A DNA stretch of 64,000 nt, from NCBI RefSeq assembly GCF_033441515.1, contig NZ_JAWQJT010000001.1:496001-560000 (forward strand), read 5' to 3'. The notes under the pieces were generated by a model. The model was not told where the DNA came from and searched no databases. It was given only the letters and a program-made list of their open reading frames with translations. The translations under genes and the position numbers were made by a program. Each line of letters opens with the position of its first letter. The stretch's first letter is position 1. Source of the stretch: Amycolatopsis solani. GTDB lineage: Bacteria > Actinomycetota > Actinomycetes > Mycobacteriales > Pseudonocardiaceae. Positions 35,888-47,269 of this stretch are shown here, piece after piece.

Positions 35888-36334
35888 TCAGTTGGTGGTG
35901 GCCGAACCGCCGGCCGCCTCGAGCTTCTCCTTGGCGGAGCCGGAGAAGGCGTCCGCCGTGATGTCCAGCTTGACGCCGTTGAGGTCGCCGTTGCCGAGGA
36001 CCTTCACCAGCTTGCCCTTGCGGACCAGACCGCCCTGCACGAGCTCCTCGGCGCCGATCTTGCCGCCGTCCGGGAAGACGCGGGCGATGTCGCCCACGTT
36101 CACCGGCTGGTACTCGGTGCGGAAGCGGTTCTTGAAGCCACGCAGCTTCGGGAGCCGCATGTGGATGGGCATCTGCCCACCCTCGAACCCGGCGGGCACG
36201 TTCTTCCGGGCCTTGGTGCCCTTCGTACCGCGACCGGCCGTCTTGCCCTTCGAACCCTCACCACGACCGACGCGCATCTTGTCGCGCTTGGCGCCCGGAG
36301 CCGGACGCAGGTGGTGGATCTTGATGGCCGTCAT
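35888..36334 (-). CDS. rplO: 50S ribosomal protein L15
   Basis: L15 binds 23S rRNA late in assembly. The 148-aa protein shows [19 protein letters not shown], the Gly-rich [17 protein letters not shown] tract and the C-terminal L15 domain ([20 protein letters not shown]). It overlaps rpmD by ATGA and is the last gene before a strong terminator. Confidence 0.97.
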   Translation of the reverse strand: MTAIKIHHLRPAPGAKRDKMRVGRGEGSKGKTAGRGTKGTKARKNVPAGFEGGQMPIHMRLPKLRGFKNRFRTEYQPVNVGDIARVFPDGGKIGAEELVQGGLVRKGKLVKVLGNGDLNGVKLDITADAFSGSAKEKLEAAGGSATTN

Positions 36335-36516
36335 GCCTTGACCTCCTCGACCTCCACCAGGTGGCGGACGGTGTGGATCAGGCCGCGCACCTGGGGGGTG
36401 TCTTCACGCACGACGCTCTGGCGGATCTTGCGCAGCCCGAGGGTGCGCAGCGACTCGCGGTGAGCGTGCTTCGTGCCGATCTTGCTCTTGACCTGGGTGA
36501 CCTTGAGCTGAGCCAT
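36331..36516 (-). CDS. rpmD: 50S ribosomal protein L30
   Basis: The 61-aa L30 protein reads [20 protein letters not shown] at its start and contains [20 protein letters not shown], the conserved core. It starts at ATG 36516, one base before the rpsE stop, and its stop overlaps rplO. All three are coupled. Confidence 0.95.
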   Translation of the reverse strand: MAQLKVTQVKSKIGTKHAHRESLRTLGLRKIRQSVVREDTPQVRGLIHTVRHLVEVEEVKA

Positions 36517-36517
36517 G

Positions 36518-37162
36518 TCAGACCCCCTGGCCGGCACGCTGGCGCAGCATCCGGGCCGGGGCGACGTCCTCGAGCGGCAGGCCACGGCGGGCCGCAACCT
36601 CTTCGGGACGCTGCAGGCCCTTGAGGGCCGCCACGGTCGCGTGCACGATGTTGATCGCGTTGTCGGAGCCGAGCGACTTCGACAGCACGTCGTGGACACC
36701 CGCGCACTCCAGCACCGCGCGCACCGGGCCACCGGCGATGACGCCGGTACCGGCGGACGCCGGACGGAGCAGCACGACACCGGCGGCTTCCTCACCCTGG
36801 ATCGGGTGCGGGATGGTGCCGCCGACGCGCGGGACGCGGAAGAAGTTCTTCTTCGCTTCCTCGACGCCCTTGGCGATGGCCGCGGGAACTTCCTTGGCCT
36901 TGCCGTAGCCGACGCCGACCTGACCGTCGCCGTCGCCGACGACCACCAGGGCCGTGAAGCTGAAGCGACGACCACCCTTGACGACCTTGGCGACGCGGTT
37001 GATCGTCACGACCTTTTCGAGGTGCGGGGTCTTGTCCTGGGCCGCCCCGCCACGACCGCTGTCGCGCCGGTCACGGCGGTCGCGACGGTCACCGCGGTCG
37101 TTGCCGCCCTGCCCGCCGGGTCCACCCTGGCCGCCGCCGAATTGCCGTGTACGTCCCGGCAT
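36518..37162 (-). CDS. rpsE: 30S ribosomal protein S5
   Basis: S5 shapes the mRNA entry site and affects accuracy and spectinomycin response. The double-stranded RNA-binding domain ([20 protein letters not shown]) and the S5 C-domain ([20 protein letters not shown]) are present. The 214-aa length includes an N-terminal Gly/Arg/Asp-rich extension of ~48 residues ([19 protein letters not shown]). Confidence 0.96.
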   Translation of the reverse strand: MPGRTRQFGGGQGGPGGQGGNDRGDRRDRRDRRDSGRGGAAQDKTPHLEKVVTINRVAKVVKGGRRFSFTALVVVGDGDGQVGVGYGKAKEVPAAIAKGVEEAKKNFFRVPRVGGTIPHPIQGEEAAGVVLLRPASAGTGVIAGGPVRAVLECAGVHDVLSKSLGSDNAINIVHATVAALKGLQRPEEVAARRGLPLEDVAPARMLRQRAGQGV

Positions 37163-37196
37163 CAGGCTTTCCTTCCGTTAACAAGCTTCTGCATCG

Positions 37197-37601
37197 TCAG
37201 AACTCCAACCCCGCCTCGCGGGCGGCGTCGGCGAGCGCGGCGATGCGGCCGTGGTAGGCGTTGCCGCCACGGTCGAACACCACAGCCGAGATCCCGGCCT
37301 CCTTGGCACGCGCGGCGACGAGTTCCCCGACCTTGGCGGCCTTGGCCTTCTTGTCGCCGTCGAACGTCCGCAGGTCCGCCTCGAGGGTGGACGCCGAGAC
37401 CAGCGTGTGGCCGGCCAGGTCGTCGATCACCTGCACGGCGATGTGCCGCGAGGACCGCTTGACGACCAGGCGCGGACGCTGGTCCGTGCCCGAAACCTTC
37501 TTGCGGAGGCGGAAGTGCCGACGGGCCTTCGCGACGCGGCGGCGGGTCGAGATGTCCTTGCCCACCGGCTTGCGCTTCGTAGTCGTGTCGCTCATGATCA
37601 C
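37197..37601 (-). CDS. rplR: 50S ribosomal protein L18
   Basis: L18 binds 5S rRNA with L5. The core [20 protein letters not shown] and the end [20 protein letters not shown] are conserved. The GTG at 37601 overlaps the rplF stop and is 8 nt from GGAAAG; ATG 37595 (MSDTTTKRK) is an equally plausible start. Confidence 0.95.
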   Translation of the reverse strand: MIMSDTTTKRKPVGKDISTRRRVAKARRHFRLRKKVSGTDQRPRLVVKRSSRHIAVQVIDDLAGHTLVSASTLEADLRTFDGDKKAKAAKVGELVAARAKEAGISAVVFDRGGNAYHGRIAALADAAREAGLEF

Positions 37602-38137
37602 TTACCCGTCTTTCCGACCTTGCGGCGGATCTTCTCGCCCTCGTACCGCAGGCCCTTGCCCTTGTACGGGTCCGGGCGCCGCAGCCGGCGGATGACCGCC
37701 GAGATCTGGCCGACCTTCTGCTTGTCGATGCCGGAGACCGAGAACCGGGTCGGGCTCTCCACCTTGAAGGTGATGCCTTCCGGCGCCTCGATCTTCACCG
37801 GGTGCGAGTAGCCGAGGGCGAACTCGAGGTCCGAGCCCTTGGCCTGCACGCGGTAACCGACACCGTGGATCTCGAGCTTCTTCTCGTAGCCCGAGGTCAC
37901 GCCCACCACCAGGTTGTTCACCAGGGTGCGGGTGAGGCCGTGCAGAGCCTTGCTGGTGCGCTCGTCGTCCGGGCGCTTGACCAGCAGGGTGCCGTCTTCG
38001 TCTCGCTCCACCTTGATCGGCTCGGCGATGGTGTGCTCGAGGGTCCCCTTGGGGCCCTTGACGCTGATGTGCTGACCGTCGATGGTCACCTCGACCCCGG
38101 AGGGGACGGCGACCGGCAGCTTTCCGATGCGTGACAT
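37598..38137 (-). CDS. rplF: 50S ribosomal protein L6
   Basis: L6 lies near the factor-binding site of the large subunit. The 179-aa protein begins [17 protein letters not shown] and ends with the conserved [20 protein letters not shown]. It starts 16 bp after rpsH and overlaps rplR. Confidence 0.97.
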   Translation of the reverse strand: MSRIGKLPVAVPSGVEVTIDGQHISVKGPKGTLEHTIAEPIKVERDEDGTLLVKRPDDERTSKALHGLTRTLVNNLVVGVTSGYEKKLEIHGVGYRVQAKGSDLEFALGYSHPVKIEAPEGITFKVESPTRFSVSGIDKQKVGQISAVIRRLRRPDPYKGKGLRYEGEKIRRKVGKTGK

Positions 38138-38153
38138 GTCTGTGCCCCCTTCC

Positions 38154-38552
38154 TTACCAGACGTAGGCGAGGACTTCGCCGCCCACGCTGTTGCGCTTGG
38201 CCTGCCGGTCGGTCTGGAGGCCGCCGGACGTCGAAATGATCGCGATGCCGAGGCCGCCGAGAACGGACGGCAGTTCGGTCGATTTTGCGTAGACCCGCAG
38301 ACCGGGCTTGGAGACGCGCCGCAGGCCGGCGATGCTCCGCTCACGGTTGGGGCCGTACTTGAGTTCGACGACGAGGTTCTTGTGCTTTTCGCCCGGCTCG
38401 TCGTGGTAACCCGCGATGTAGCCCTCGCGCTTGAGGATCTCGGCGATGTTCGCCTTGAGCTTCGAGTGCGGGAGCTTGACCTCGTCGTGGTACGCCGAGT
38501 TCGCGTTACGCAGACGAGTCAAGAAGTCTGCGATGGGGTCGGTCATCGTCAT
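38154..38552 (-). CDS. rpsH: 30S ribosomal protein S8
   Basis: S8 binds 16S helix 21 and is the usual repressor of spc operon translation. The 132-aa protein has [20 protein letters not shown] and the C-terminal [21 protein letters not shown] 38552 and ATG 38546 are both possible starts; the first has AGGTCACC just upstream. Confidence 0.96.
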   Translation of the reverse strand: MTMTDPIADFLTRLRNANSAYHDEVKLPHSKLKANIAEILKREGYIAGYHDEPGEKHKNLVVELKYGPNRERSIAGLRRVSKPGLRVYAKSTELPSVLGGLGIAIISTSGGLQTDRQAKRNSVGGEVLAYVW

Positions 38553-38582
38553 GGTGACCTGTCAACCTTTCTCGCCCTGGTT

Positions 38583-38604
38583 CCCCGCCCCCGGAGGGGC
38601 GGGG
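38583..38604 (-). other. Intercistronic hairpin rpsN/rpsH
   Basis: A perfect 9-bp all-GC stem (CCCCGCCCC with GGGGCGGGG, 4-nt loop) sits in the 85-bp gap between rpsN and rpsH. It could be a target for S8-type regulation or RNA processing. Confidence 0.55.
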
Positions 38605-38637
38605 CCTGTGGCGAACTGGAGTTATAGAAAAAAGCTC

Positions 38638-38823
38638 TTACCAGCTGGACTTGCGGACGCCGGGCAGCTCGCCCGCGTGTGCCATCTCGCGAAGGCAGAT
38701 CCGGCAGAGCCCGAACTTGCGGAACACGGCGTGCGGGCGGCCACACCGCTGGCAGCGGGTGTAGGCGCGCACGGCGAACTTCGGCTTCTTCGCGGCCTTG
38801 TGGACCAGTGCTTTCTTGGCCAT
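38638..38823 (-). CDS. rpsN: 30S ribosomal protein S14 type Z
   Basis: This 61-aa S14 keeps both CxxC pairs (RCQRCGRP and LCRICLRE), so it is the zinc-binding form. The C-terminal [14 protein letters not shown] is conserved. It follows rplE by 4 bp. Confidence 0.97.
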   Translation of the reverse strand: MAKKALVHKAAKKPKFAVRAYTRCQRCGRPHAVFRKFGLCRICLREMAHAGELPGVRKSSW

Positions 38824-38827
38824 CGGC

Positions 38828-39391
38828 TCAGTTCTCCTTGAACGGGAAGCCGAGCTTGCGCAGCAGCGCCCGGCCCTCGTCGTCGTTCGTGGCGGTCGTG
38901 ACGACGGTGACGTCCATGCCGCGGGGGCGGTCGATGGAGTCGGGGTCGATCTCGTGGAACATCGACTGCTCGTTGAGACCGAACGTGTAGTTGCCGTGGC
39001 CGTCGAACTGCTTCGGCGAAAGCCCGCGGAAGTCGCGGATACGCGGCAGCGCGATGGTCAGCAGCCGGTCGAGGAACTCCCACATCCGGTCGCCGCGCAG
39101 CGTGACGCGCGCGCCGATCGGCTGGCCCTCGCGCAGCTTGAACTGCGCGATGGACTTGCGGGCCTTCCGGACCTCGGGCTTCTGACCGGTGATCAGGGCG
39201 AGGTCCTTGACCGCACCCTCGATCAGCTTGCTGTCACGGGCGGCGTCACCGACACCCATGTTCACGACGACCTTCACCACGCCCGGGATCTGGTGGACGT
39301 TGGCGAAGGAGAACTCCGCCTGCAGCTGGCCCTTGATCTCTTCGCGGTAGCGCACCTTGAGGCGCGGCGCGACCTTCTCTGCGGTGGTCAT
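38828..39391 (-). CDS. rplE: 50S ribosomal protein L5
   Basis: L5 carries 5S rRNA and contacts the P-site tRNA. The 187-aa protein contains [40 protein letters not shown] and the C-terminal [20 protein letters not shown]. It starts within one base of the rplX stop. Confidence 0.97.
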   Translation of the reverse strand: MTTAEKVAPRLKVRYREEIKGQLQAEFSFANVHQIPGVVKVVVNMGVGDAARDSKLIEGAVKDLALITGQKPEVRKARKSIAQFKLREGQPIGARVTLRGDRMWEFLDRLLTIALPRIRDFRGLSPKQFDGHGNYTFGLNEQSMFHEIDPDSIDRPRGMDVTVVTTATNDDEGRALLRKLGFPFKEN

Positions 39392-39705
39392 CAGATGTCC
39401 TTACCGTTCCGGCGCGAGATCCGGACCTTCTTGCCGTCCTCGCCGATGCGGTAACCCACCCGGGACGGCTTGCCGTCCGAGTCGACGACCATCACGTTCG
39501 AGACGTGGATGGGCGCCTCCTGCGTGACGATGCCGCCGGACTGCGCGCCGCGCTGGGTCTGGCTGATCCGCGTGTGCTTCTTGATCCGGTTCACGCCCTC
39601 GACCAGCACGCGGTCGCGCTCGGGGTAAGCCTGGATGACCTTGCCCTTGGCGCCCTTGTCCTTGCCGGCGATGACGACGACCGTGTCGCCCTTCTTCACC
39701 TTCAT
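39391..39705 (-). CDS. rplX: 50S ribosomal protein L24
   Basis: L24 initiates 50S assembly. The 104-aa protein starts [20 protein letters not shown] (KOW motif). ATG 39705 overlaps the rplN stop and has GGAGGT six bases upstream; GTG 39708 is an alternative one codon earlier. Confidence 0.96.
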   Translation of the reverse strand: MKVKKGDTVVVIAGKDKGAKGKVIQAYPERDRVLVEGVNRIKKHTRISQTQRGAQSGGIVTQEAPIHVSNVMVVDSDGKPSRVGYRIGEDGKKVRISRRNGKDI

Positions 39706-40073
39706 CACAGCACCTCCGGCGCGAGCGAAATGATCTTCATGAACTTTCGGTCGCGCAGCTCGCGGCCCACCGGGCCGAAGATGCGGGTGCCGCGAGGCTC
39801 GTTGTCGTTCTTGATGAGCACGGCGGCGTTCTCGTCGAACCGGATGTAGGAACCGTCCGGACGACGACGCTCCTTGACCGTGCGGACGATGACAGCCTTG
39901 ACGACGTCGCCCTTCTTCACCCCGGCAGCCGGGATGGCGTCCTTCACGGTGGCGACGATGATGTCGCCGATGCCGGCGTAGCGCCGCCCGGAACCACCGA
40001 GAACGCGGATGCAGAGGATTTCCTTCGCACCCGTGTTGTCGGCTACCCGAAGCCGCGACTCCTGCTGGATCAC
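39705..40073 (-). CDS. rplN: 50S ribosomal protein L14
   Basis: L14 forms intersubunit bridges with 16S rRNA. The 122-aa protein starts at GTG 40073 ([20 protein letters not shown]) and contains [20 protein letters not shown], both typical. It opens the spc segment after a 77-bp gap from rpsQ. Confidence 0.97.
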   Translation of the reverse strand: MIQQESRLRVADNTGAKEILCIRVLGGSGRRYAGIGDIIVATVKDAIPAAGVKKGDVVKAVIVRTVKERRRPDGSYIRFDENAAVLIKNDNEPRGTRIFGPVGRELRDRKFMKIISLAPEVL

Positions 40074-40150
40074 GTCAACTCCTGTATGTCGCGCCGGTTC
40101 TCGCCCGACGAGCGAGCCTTGCGGAACTAAGAACTCTTAAAGAGCCCTGC

Positions 40151-40429
40151 TTACTTGGCCTTCTCCACGATCTTCACCAGGCGCCACCGCTTCGTCGCCG
40201 ACAGCGGGCGGGTCTCCATCAGGAGGACCCGGTCACCCTGGCCCGCCTCGTTGTTCTCGTCGTGCACCTTGACCTTGGTGGTGCTGCGGAGAACCTTCGA
40301 GTAACGGGGGTGCTTCTTGCGGTCTTCGAGCTCGACCACGATCGTCTTGTTCATCTTGTCCGAGACGACGTAGCCCTCGCGGACCTTGCGGTCGTTCCGG
40401 GCCGGCGACTCGGTGGTGGGCTCGCTCAT
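40151..40429 (-). CDS. rpsQ: 30S ribosomal protein S17
   Basis: S17 is a primary 16S rRNA-binding OB-fold protein. The 92-aa protein contains [20 protein letters not shown] and [19 protein letters not shown]. It overlaps rpmC by ATGA and ends the S10 operon proper. Confidence 0.97.
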   Translation of the reverse strand: MSEPTTESPARNDRKVREGYVVSDKMNKTIVVELEDRKKHPRYSKVLRSTTKVKVHDENNEAGQGDRVLLMETRPLSATKRWRLVKIVEKAK

Positions 40430-40671
40430 GCGGCACCTTCACTCTCGGCGTCGGGGGCAACGGACAGGCCGAGTTCGCGCTCGCGCATGACCGTGTAGAT
40501 CCGCGCGATGTCCGTGCGGACGGTGCGCAGACGGCGGTTGTTGTCGAGCTGCCCGGTCGCCATCTGGAAGCGGAGGTTGAAGAGCTCCTCCTTGTATTCC
40601 TTCAGACGCAGGACGAGCTCTTCCGCGGTGAGCTCACGCAGCTCCGATGCCAGAGCACCAGCGTTCGCCAT
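40426..40671 (-). CDS. rpmC: 50S ribosomal protein L29
   Basis: L29 lines the exit-tunnel rim near the SRP site. The 81-aa two-helix protein has [20 protein letters not shown] and [20 protein letters not shown]. Its start overlaps the rplP stop by one base. Confidence 0.96.
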   Translation of the reverse strand: MANAGALASELRELTAEELVLRLKEYKEELFNLRFQMATGQLDNNRRLRTVRTDIARIYTVMRERELGLSVAPDAESEGAA

Positions 40672-41090
40672 CAGAACTCACCACCTTCACGGGTCACGAT
40701 GCGGCACTTCATGGGCAGCTTGTGGATCGCGCGGCGGAGCGCCTCACGGGCGGTCTCCTCGTTCGGGAACGAGATCTCGAACATCACGCGGCCCGGCTTC
40801 ACGTTGGCGATCCACCACTCGGGCGAACCCTTACCGGAACCCATGCGGGTTTCCGCCGGCTTCTTGGTCAGCGGGCGGTCCGGGTAGATGGTCGTCCACA
40901 CCTTGCCACCACGCTTGATGTGACGGGTCATGGCGATACGAGCGGACTCGATCTGCCGGTTCGTCACGTAGCTGTGCTCAAGCGCCTGGATGCCGTACTC
41001 GCCGAAGCTGACCTTCGTGCCACCCTTGGCGGCGCCGTGGCGCTTCGGGGAGTGCTGCTTCCGGTGCTTGACCCTGCGCGGGATGAGCAC
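40671..41090 (-). CDS. rplP: 50S ribosomal protein L16
   Basis: L16 organises the A-site and peptidyl-transferase region. The 139-aa protein starts at GTG 41090 ([20 protein letters not shown]) and contains [20 protein letters not shown]. It lies 3 bp after rpsC. Confidence 0.97.
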   Translation of the reverse strand: MLIPRRVKHRKQHSPKRHGAAKGGTKVSFGEYGIQALEHSYVTNRQIESARIAMTRHIKRGGKVWTTIYPDRPLTKKPAETRMGSGKGSPEWWIANVKPGRVMFEISFPNEETAREALRRAIHKLPMKCRIVTREGGEF

Positions 41091-41093
41091 GTC

Positions 41094-41932
<839 letters not shown>

Positions 41933-41933
<1 letters not shown>

Positions 41934-42352
41934 TACCGGCCACCTGCCTTCTTCTTGCTCTGAGCCTTCTGCGCGACGGCGGGACGCGACTCCACCTCGA
42001 CGGTGATGTGGCTGGTCCGCTTGCGGATCCGGTACGCGCGGCCCTGGGCCCGCGGGCGGATCCGCTTGAGGGTCGGGCCCTCGTCGGCGTACGCGTTCTT
42101 GACCCAGAGGGTGTCCGGGTCCAGCTGAAGGTTGTTCTCGGCGTTGGCCACGGCGCTGGCGAGCACCTTCGCGACCGGCTCGCTGGCCGCCTGCGGGGCG
42201 AACCGGAGCACGGCCAAGGCGTCGGCGGCGCTACGTCCCTTGATGAGCTCGATCACCCGGCGCACCTTGGTCGGCGAGTCCCGGACGAAGCGAGCCCGCG
42301 CGTACGCCGTAGGCAGTTCAGCCTCGGTCGTCACGTCGTTCTGGGCGTTCAT
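41933..42352 (-). CDS. rplV: 50S ribosomal protein L22
   Basis: L22 lines the nascent-peptide tunnel; its beta-hairpin influences macrolide action. The 139-aa protein contains [20 protein letters not shown] and the hairpin region [20 protein letters not shown], which looks wild type. It follows rpsS by 29 bp. Confidence 0.96.
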
Positions 42353-42381
42353 CGCTACTTCCTGTCTTGTTTCGTGCCCGC

Positions 42382-42663
42382 TCAGCGGCGGCGCGACTTG
42401 CGGTCGTCCTTGATGTGACCCTTGAAGGTCCGCGTCGGGGCGAATTCGCCCAGCTTGTGACCGACCATGGCCTCGGTGACGAACACCGGGACGTGCTTGC
42501 GGCCGTCGTGCACGGCGATCGTGTGACCCAGGAAATCCGGGATGATCGTCGAACGACGCGACCAGGTCTTGATCACGGTCTTCTTGCCCGATTCGTTCAG
42601 CGCGTCCACCTTCTTGAGCAGGTGGTCGTCCACGAACGGGCCCTTCTTGAGGCTACGTGGCAT
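42382..42663 (-). CDS. rpsS: 30S ribosomal protein S19
   Basis: S19 works with S13 in the subunit head. The 93-aa protein begins [20 protein letters not shown] and contains [20 protein letters not shown]. It follows rplB by 18 bp. Confidence 0.97.
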   Translation of the reverse strand: MPRSLKKGPFVDDHLLKKVDALNESGKKTVIKTWSRRSTIIPDFLGHTIAVHDGRKHVPVFVTEAMVGHKLGEFAPTRTFKGHIKDDRKSRRR

Positions 42664-42681
42664 GTTGTTCTACCTCCCTGC

Positions 42682-43518
42682 TCAGCGCTTGTTCTTGCCG
42701 GTGCGGCGGCGGCGGACGATGAGGGCGTCGCTCGGCTTGCGCCGGCGCGTGCGACCCTCGGGCTTACCGTTCGGGTTGACCGGGTGGCGACCACCGGAGG
42801 TCTTACCCTCACCACCACCGTGCGGGTGGTCGACCGGGTTCATGACGACACCGCGGACCGTGGGGCGCTTGCCGCGCCAGCGGTTGCGGCCGGCCTTGCC
42901 CCAGTTGATGTTCGCGTGCTCGGAGTTGCCGACCTCGCCGATGGTGGCGCGGTTGCGCACGTCCACGTTGCGGATCTCACCCGAGGGGAGACGCAGCTGG
43001 GCGTACGGACCGTCCTTGGCGACGAGCTGCACCTTCGCGCCCGCGGACCGCGCCATCTTCGCGCCGCCGCCGGGGCGGAGCTCGATCGCGTGGATCACGG
43101 TGCCGACCGGGATGTTGCGCAGCGGCAGGTTGTTGCCCGGCTTGATGTCGGCCCGGGGGCCGTTCTCGACCGTGTCACCCTGCTTGAGCTTCTCCGGCGC
43201 GATGATGTAGCGCTTCTCGCCGTCGGCGTAGTGCAGCAGCGCGATGCGAGCGGACCGGTTGGGGTCGTACTCGATGTGCGCGACCTTGGCGGGAACGCCG
43301 TCCTTGTCGTTCCGGCGGAAGTCGATCAGCCGGTACGCACGCTTGTGGCCGCCACCCTTGTGCCGGGTGGTGATCTTGCCGGACGAGTTGCGACCGCCCG
43401 TGCCGCTCAGCGGACGCAGCAGCGACTTCTCGGGAGTCGAGCGGGTGATCTCGGCGAAGTCCGAGACGCTCGAACCGCGACGACCCGGGGTCGTCGGCTT
43501 GTACTTGCGGATGCCCAT
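42682..43518 (-). CDS. rplB: 50S ribosomal protein L2
   Basis: L2 is needed for subunit association and peptidyl transfer. The 278-aa protein begins [20 protein letters not shown] and keeps the peptidyl-transfer loop [20 protein letters not shown] with its invariant histidine. It follows rplW by 15 bp. Confidence 0.97.
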   Translation of the reverse strand: MGIRKYKPTTPGRRGSSVSDFAEITRSTPEKSLLRPLSGTGGRNSSGKITTRHKGGGHKRAYRLIDFRRNDKDGVPAKVAHIEYDPNRSARIALLHYADGEKRYIIAPEKLKQGDTVENGPRADIKPGNNLPLRNIPVGTVIHAIELRPGGGAKMARSAGAKVQLVAKDGPYAQLRLPSGEIRNVDVRNRATIGEVGNSEHANINWGKAGRNRWRGKRPTVRGVVMNPVDHPHGGGEGKTSGGRHPVNPNGKPEGRTRRRKPSDALIVRRRRTGKNKR

Positions 43519-43533
43519 TGTCAGCTCAGTCCT

Positions 43534-43845
43534 TTACGCGGTGGGTCCGCCGAAGATCTCGATCGCCTTGCTCTCAGGCGAAAGAGTCACGATGGCGCGC
43601 TTGGTGTCCTTGCGCTTGCCGAAGCCGGCGCGAGTCCGCTTACGCTTGCCCTTGCGGTTGGCCGTGTTGACACTGACCACCTTGACGCCGAACACCTTCT
43701 CGACCGCGATCTTGACCTGGGTCTTGTTGGCGTCCGGACGGACGATGAACGTGTACTTGTGGTCCTCGAGCAGCCCGTAGGACTTCTCGGAGATGACCGG
43801 CGCGAGCAGGATGTCGCGGGGGTCCGGAATGGCGACCGAACTCAC
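43534..43845 (-). CDS. rplW: 50S ribosomal protein L23
   Basis: L23 is the exit-tunnel docking site for trigger factor and SRP. The 103-aa protein has [20 protein letters not shown] and [20 protein letters not shown]. The GTG start at 43845 overlaps the rplD stop. Confidence 0.96.
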   Translation of the reverse strand: MSSVAIPDPRDILLAPVISEKSYGLLEDHKYTFIVRPDANKTQVKIAVEKVFGVKVVSVNTANRKGKRKRTRAGFGKRKDTKRAIVTLSPESKAIEIFGGPTA

Positions 43846-44531
43846 TTCTCGTCACTCCCTTCCGTGACCTCGCCCGACCGCGCGGAAGCCTTGACGCTCT
43901 TGCCGCGGGCGGGGCCGGCGACGAACGCGTCGTACGCGGCCTTGGTGAACACGACGTCGTCGTTGACCAGCACGTCGTAGGTGTTGAGCTGGTCCGCCCA
44001 GAGGAGGTGCACCTCGGGCAGGTTCCGCAGGGAAACCCAGCTGTACTCGTCGTCCCGGTGCAGCACCACGAGCACGCGCTTCGCCTGCGTCACCGCGGCG
44101 AGCACGGCCTTGGCGGCCTTCGTGGACGGCTTCTCACCCGTCACCAGCTCGGTGACGATGTGCAGCTGGCCGGCGCGGGCCCGGTCGGAGAGGGCGCCAC
44201 GCAGAGCGGCGGCCTTCATCTTCTTCGGGGTCCGCTGGGAGTAGTCACGCGGCGTGGGGCCGTGGACGACGCCACCGCCGACGAACTGCGGCGCGCGGGT
44301 CGAACCCTGGCGGGCACGGCCGGTGCCCTTCTGCCGGTACGGCTTCTTGCCGCCACCGGAGACCTCACCACGGGTCTTCGTGTCGTGCGTGCCCTGGCGC
44401 GCGGCGGCCTGCTGGGCCACCACCACCTGGTGCATCAGCGCGACATTGGCCTGCACGTCGAAGATCTCCTCGGGGAGGTCAACGGTGCCGTCGGCTTTAC
44501 CGGCCGGGGTCTTCAGCTCGACGCTTGTCAT
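43842..44531 (-). CDS. rplD: 50S ribosomal protein L4
   Basis: L4 lines the tunnel and in some bacteria represses the S10 operon. The 229-aa protein contains the extended loop [20 protein letters not shown] and [20 protein letters not shown]. Its ATG overlaps the rplC stop. Confidence 0.97.
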   Translation of the reverse strand: MTSVELKTPAGKADGTVDLPEEIFDVQANVALMHQVVVAQQAAARQGTHDTKTRGEVSGGGKKPYRQKGTGRARQGSTRAPQFVGGGVVHGPTPRDYSQRTPKKMKAAALRGALSDRARAGQLHIVTELVTGEKPSTKAAKAVLAAVTQAKRVLVVLHRDDEYSWVSLRNLPEVHLLWADQLNTYDVLVNDDVVFTKAAYDAFVAGPARGKSVKASARSGEVTEGSDEK

Positions 44532-45184
44532 TCGGAGTTACCACCCTTCGCGGCGCTGCGCACGAACAGCAGGCCGCCCTTGGGACCGGGCACGGCGCCC
44601 TTGATCAGCAGCAGGCCGTCCTCGGCACGCACGGCGTGCACGGTCAGGTTCTGCGTGGTGACCCGGTCGTTGCCCATCCGGCCCGCCATGCGCAGGCCCT
44701 TGAAGACGCGGCCGGGGGTGGCGCAGCCACCGATGGAACCCGGCTTGCGGTGCACGGCCTGGGCACCGTGGCTCGCGCCCTGGCCCTTGAAACCGTGGCG
44801 CTTCATGACACCGGCGTAGCCCTTGCCCTTGCTGGTACCGGTCACGTCGACCTCGACGCCGGCGGCGAACACCTCAGCGGTGATCTCCTGACCGATCTCG
44901 TAGGTCTCGGCGTCGGTGGTACGCAGCTCCGCGAGGAAGCGCCGCGGGGTCACGCCCGCCTTGTCGTAGTGGCCGGTGCGCGGCTTGTTCACCTTGCGCG
45001 GGTCGACCGCGCCGAACGCCAGCTGCACGGCCTTGTAGCCGTCCTTCTCCTGGGTCCGAACCTGGGTGACCACGTTCGGACCGGCCTTCACGACGGTGAC
45101 CGGGACGACCCGGTTCTGCTCGTCGAAGACCTGGGTCATGCCGAGCTTGGTGCCCAGGATGCCCTTCATTTGCCTGTCAGACAT
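44528..45184 (-). CDS. rplC: 50S ribosomal protein L3
   Basis: L3 initiates 50S assembly and its central loop reaches the peptidyl-transferase centre. The 218-aa protein contains [20 protein letters not shown] and the loop [23 protein letters not shown] 45184 ([10 protein letters not shown]) is used; ATG 45169 is an alternative. Confidence 0.96.
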   Translation of the reverse strand: MSDRQMKGILGTKLGMTQVFDEQNRVVPVTVVKAGPNVVTQVRTQEKDGYKAVQLAFGAVDPRKVNKPRTGHYDKAGVTPRRFLAELRTTDAETYEIGQEITAEVFAAGVEVDVTGTSKGKGYAGVMKRHGFKGQGASHGAQAVHRKPGSIGGCATPGRVFKGLRMAGRMGNDRVTTQNLTVHAVRAEDGLLLIKGAVPGPKGGLLFVRSAAKGGNSE

Positions 45185-45215
45185 GACTCTCTGTCTCTCC
45201 GCCGCTCGCCAGCCG

Positions 45216-45521
45216 CTACTGGATGTTGACGTCGACGCTCGCCGGCAGATCGATGCGCATGAGCGCGTCGACCGTCTTCGGCGTCGGGTCGAGGATGTCG
45301 ATCAGACGCTTGTGCGTGCGCATCTCGAAGTGCTCGCGCGAGTCCTTGTACTTGTGCGGCGAGCGGATGACGCAGTAAACGTTCTTCTCGGTGGGCAGCG
45401 GCACCGGCCCGACAACCCGGGCGCCGGTGCGCGTGACCGTCTCCACGATCTTGCGCGCCGAGGTGTCGATCGCCTCGTGGTCGTAGGCCTTGAGCCGGAT
45501 GCGGATCTTCTGTCCCGCCAT
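45216..45521 (-). CDS. rpsJ: 30S ribosomal protein S10
   Basis: S10 is first gene of the long S10-spc operon and also a NusB partner in antitermination. The 101-aa protein starts at ATG 45521 ([19 protein letters not shown]) and ends with [21 protein letters not shown] leader of up to ~375 nt with a hairpin and a motif shared with rpsL lies upstream. Confidence 0.97.
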   Translation of the reverse strand: MAGQKIRIRLKAYDHEAIDTSARKIVETVTRTGARVVGPVPLPTEKNVYCVIRSPHKYKDSREHFEMRTHKRLIDILDPTPKTVDALMRIDLPASVDVNIQ

Positions 45522-45894
45522 GGTGGCTGCTCGTTCCTTGTCGTCTCGTGCCGCTATCTCACAAACCCGGCCGGGTGTTGCCACCCTGGGCCTGGGTTTC
45601 CGCAGTTCAACGGCCCTGTCCCCGGTCCACGCGGTCGGGCGTGTCGCGCCCGACGCACAGACGGATCCCGTGGGATCGTCGTCTTGCCTGGTCTTCCTCA
45701 ACGTGAGGAGGCGATGAGCCGGCGTCGCTCTTGCGAGCGTGACCGCCTCACTGCCTTTGCCCGCTCGCCTGCAACCCGAAGGAAGAGCTCGGCGGACCGT
45801 GGCCACTCGCACCGAGGCGGCCGGACCCCCAACGGAGAAAACCCCGACAAGGATCGGCCGCCCCAGGACGAGCAACCTGAATAGTGTCGCACAC
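45522..45894 (-). promoter_or_regulatory. S10 operon leader region
   Basis: This ~370-bp stretch between the tuf terminator and rpsJ has no gene. It contains a perfect 8-bp hairpin (45634-45641 with 45647-45654) overlapping the 17-bp motif at 45630-45646 that recurs before rpsL. A promoter is expected but not confidently located. Confidence 0.5.
45630..45646 (-). promoter_or_regulatory. Leader motif shared by rpsJ and rpsL, copy 1
   Basis: On the message strand the 17 nt CGACACGCCCGACCGCG lie 109 nt before the rpsJ start. The same 17 nt occur 50 nt before rpsL (50327-50343), and the following bases are similar (GG-CCGG). Here the motif is one arm of a perfect hairpin. Confidence 0.65.
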
Positions 45895-45947
45895 GTGATT
45901 TGACGCCCTTGAGCCGGGGGTGTATTACCCCCGGCCGGGGCGTGAAA

Positions 45948-45951
<4 letters not shown>
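45895..45951 (-). terminator. Terminator of fusA-tuf overlapping the tuf stop
   Basis: An inner 9-bp perfect stem (45913-45921 with 45927-45935) sits inside an outer 14-bp stem with one mismatch (45895-45908 with 45938-45951). The outer arm includes the tuf stop codon. Confidence 0.85.
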
Positions 45952-47141
<1,190 letters not shown>

Positions 47142-47174
47142 TGGAATGTCCTCCTGGACTGATTTGCTTGGTGC

Positions 47175-47204
47175 TCAGCGGGCGGCGTGGCTGCCGCCCG
47201 CTGA
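47175..47204 (-). other. Intercistronic hairpin fusA/tuf
   Basis: A perfect 12-bp stem (47175-47186 with 47193-47204, 6-nt loop) lies between fusA and tuf with no T-tract. It may be a partial attenuator or RNA-stability element giving tuf separate control. Confidence 0.6.
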
Positions 47205-47269
47205 ATGTTCCTTCGTCGGTGCTGCGGACGTTCAGGAGTGTCCTTAATGCCCGCGAGCGCTGGGGGGAG

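Noticed and set aside
45901..45928. Plus-strand TTGACG-17 bp-TATTAC promoter
   Set aside because: The -10 lies in the loop and stem of the tuf terminator and would read only antisense to tuf; chance match is more likely.
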